Position numbers and translations under genes: made by a program. This document shows positions 62,943 to 64,000 of a stretch of 64,000 nt of DNA, piece by piece. How positions within the stretch are numbered: position 1 is the first letter of the stretch; the number at the start of each line of letters is the position of its first letter. Source of the DNA: Akkermansiaceae bacterium (lineage in GTDB: Bacteria; Verrucomicrobiota; Verrucomicrobiia; Verrucomicrobiales; Akkermansiaceae); NCBI GenBank assembly GCA_903827375.1, contig CAIKHZ010000229.1, forward strand, positions 1 to 64,000, given 5' to 3'. The notes under the pieces were generated by a model. The model was given only the letters and a program-made list of their open reading frames with translations, was not told the origin of the DNA and searched no databases.

Positions 62943-64000
62943 TCAGACTCTTACGCGCAAATCCCTGGCGCTCCACAGCAAGCCCTTCACGCCGCTGCCG
63001 TTGCCCCGCATCGCCCGCGCTCCATCCTGGCGCTTCGCGCTGAATCGCTCCCGGGCCCGGGCAAACGCCTCGTTCACAAACTCCTTGCTTCCGATCACCG
63101 CCCCATCTGTGAAATACCTAACCCGACAATGCAATATCTATGCATTTCACAGATCCTTCAAGATAGTGCCGTTATCATTACTCTCTAACATATCGGACGT
63201 ATACCTCGTATATAGGCCCGCACGATTTCCCTCTCCACCCACCTCAGCTCCACCCACCTCAGCTCCACCCACCTCAGCTCCACCCACCTTAGCTAGCCAC
63301 GGCTTGCGTCCCAGGGCCAAGCCCATCAAGCGCCGGCATAGGCGTGAGACCTCCTGCCATTTCTCCGCCTCGAACCCCACTCCCTGATCGCAGAAATAGG
63401 CCCGCACCAAGCCCTCGCGAGCCTTCTTTCCGTTCCCTTTCTTCCCGCCGCCCACCGCTTCCCCATAACTGGACCAGCGGTAATCTGCCGGGTCTTTGAC
63501 CATCCCCGCCCGCACCGGATTGAGGTCGATGTAGGCTGCCATCGTCCGCGCCGCAACCCCGCTTTCCACGATCACGCTCTTGAACCGTTCTTCCCACAAG
63601 GTTCCCGTCCGCAAATGCACCCGGTTGAACCACCGAGTGAACCGGATCAACAAGCCTTTCATAAACTCACTTAAATCATGCATCCGGTAGGTGAATCGGG
63701 TGTGAATCGCTGCCACCCGTGCCACGTCCGCTCCTTCGTTCTCGCCAAAAGCGCACTTCCTCGCCTCCGCCAATTCCGCAGCCACACCCGCCACCATCAC
63801 CTCCGAATATAGCCCGCCCAGACGTCCCAGCAGCTCCTCATCACTCAATCCGCCATCCGCCATCGGCGGTACCTCCAGCAAAAGGTGAAAATGGTTCGAC
63901 ATCACGCAATACGACAAGACCCGGCAGCCCGAGAAATTCTCATACATCCGAAAATACATCCGGAACGCCTCGCATTCTCTCTCCTCAAACACAAACCGCC
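62943..64000 (-). pseudogene. RAYT-type (Y1/HUH) transposase, 5' end beyond window, interrupted by two in-frame stops before its C-terminal module
   Basis: YCVMSNHFHLLLEVP HUH motif and YMAAYIDLNPVRAGMV-type DLNPVRAGMVKDP. 63147-end frame: ...ILKDL*NA*ILHCRVRYFTDGAVIGSKEFVNEAF...ARDLRVRV* (62943-63134 is the same frame). Confidence 0.8.
63233..63292 (-). repeat. four 15-nt tandem repeats in the transposase, encoding GGAEV units
   Basis: ctccacccacctcag x3 plus ctccacccaccttag. Confidence 0.95.

Overview
The window looks like a chromosomal segment of a Verrucomicrobia/Planctomycetes-type bacterium; this lineage call is an inference from gene content. About 34 genes lie on the minus strand and only 4 complete ones on the plus strand. 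(1) ~0.3-20.4 kb is a plant- or algal-type polysaccharide degradation locus: GH2, an SGNH-GH43 fusion, GH51, GH78, GH29, a 6-hairpin glycosidase, a second SGNH esterase and one large secreted TIM-barrel-like enzyme I could not place. It is littered with truncated or internally deleted gene remnants and duplicated signal-peptide cassettes. (2) 21.4-30.5 kb is a run of six same-strand genes: HzsA-like/SUMF1 fusion, secreted NHL/SMP-30 beta-propeller, FGGY kinase, NupG-like MFS, SDR and sugar-phosphate isomerase-like TIM barrel. (3) 30.9-43.7 kb is mixed: MFS, secreted alpha-toroid protein, HlyD-like adaptor, MBL exonuclease fused to a DNA-ligase N-terminal domain, SatP, OCD, lipoprotein-like RhaM, FAD oxidoreductase and amino-acid permease. 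(4) 43.8-48.1 kb is a second glycan block (DUF5703/GH95-like, DUF2961/GH172-like, ThuA). (5) 48.3-62.7 kb holds housekeeping genes (RarA, Ser/Thr kinase, RluA, RimO), a third HzsA-like/cytochrome/SUMF1 block and two hypotheticals. (6) The end carries an interrupted RAYT (HUH/Y1) transposase, with candidate REP hairpins bearing a GTAG header elsewhere in the window. Most notable: three HzsA-like multihaem proteins in a non-anammox sugar-catabolic context; two SUMF1 domains lacking the FGE cysteines; a RAYT with two in-frame stops before its C-terminal module plus GTAG-REP candidates; a 34-codon in-frame internal-deletion relic of the SGNH-GH43 gene; and a ligase/nuclease fusion lacking its catalytic ligase module. 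Family calls come from motif recognition in the supplied translations; no database search was run. No CRISPR array, tRNA or rRNA was recognised.
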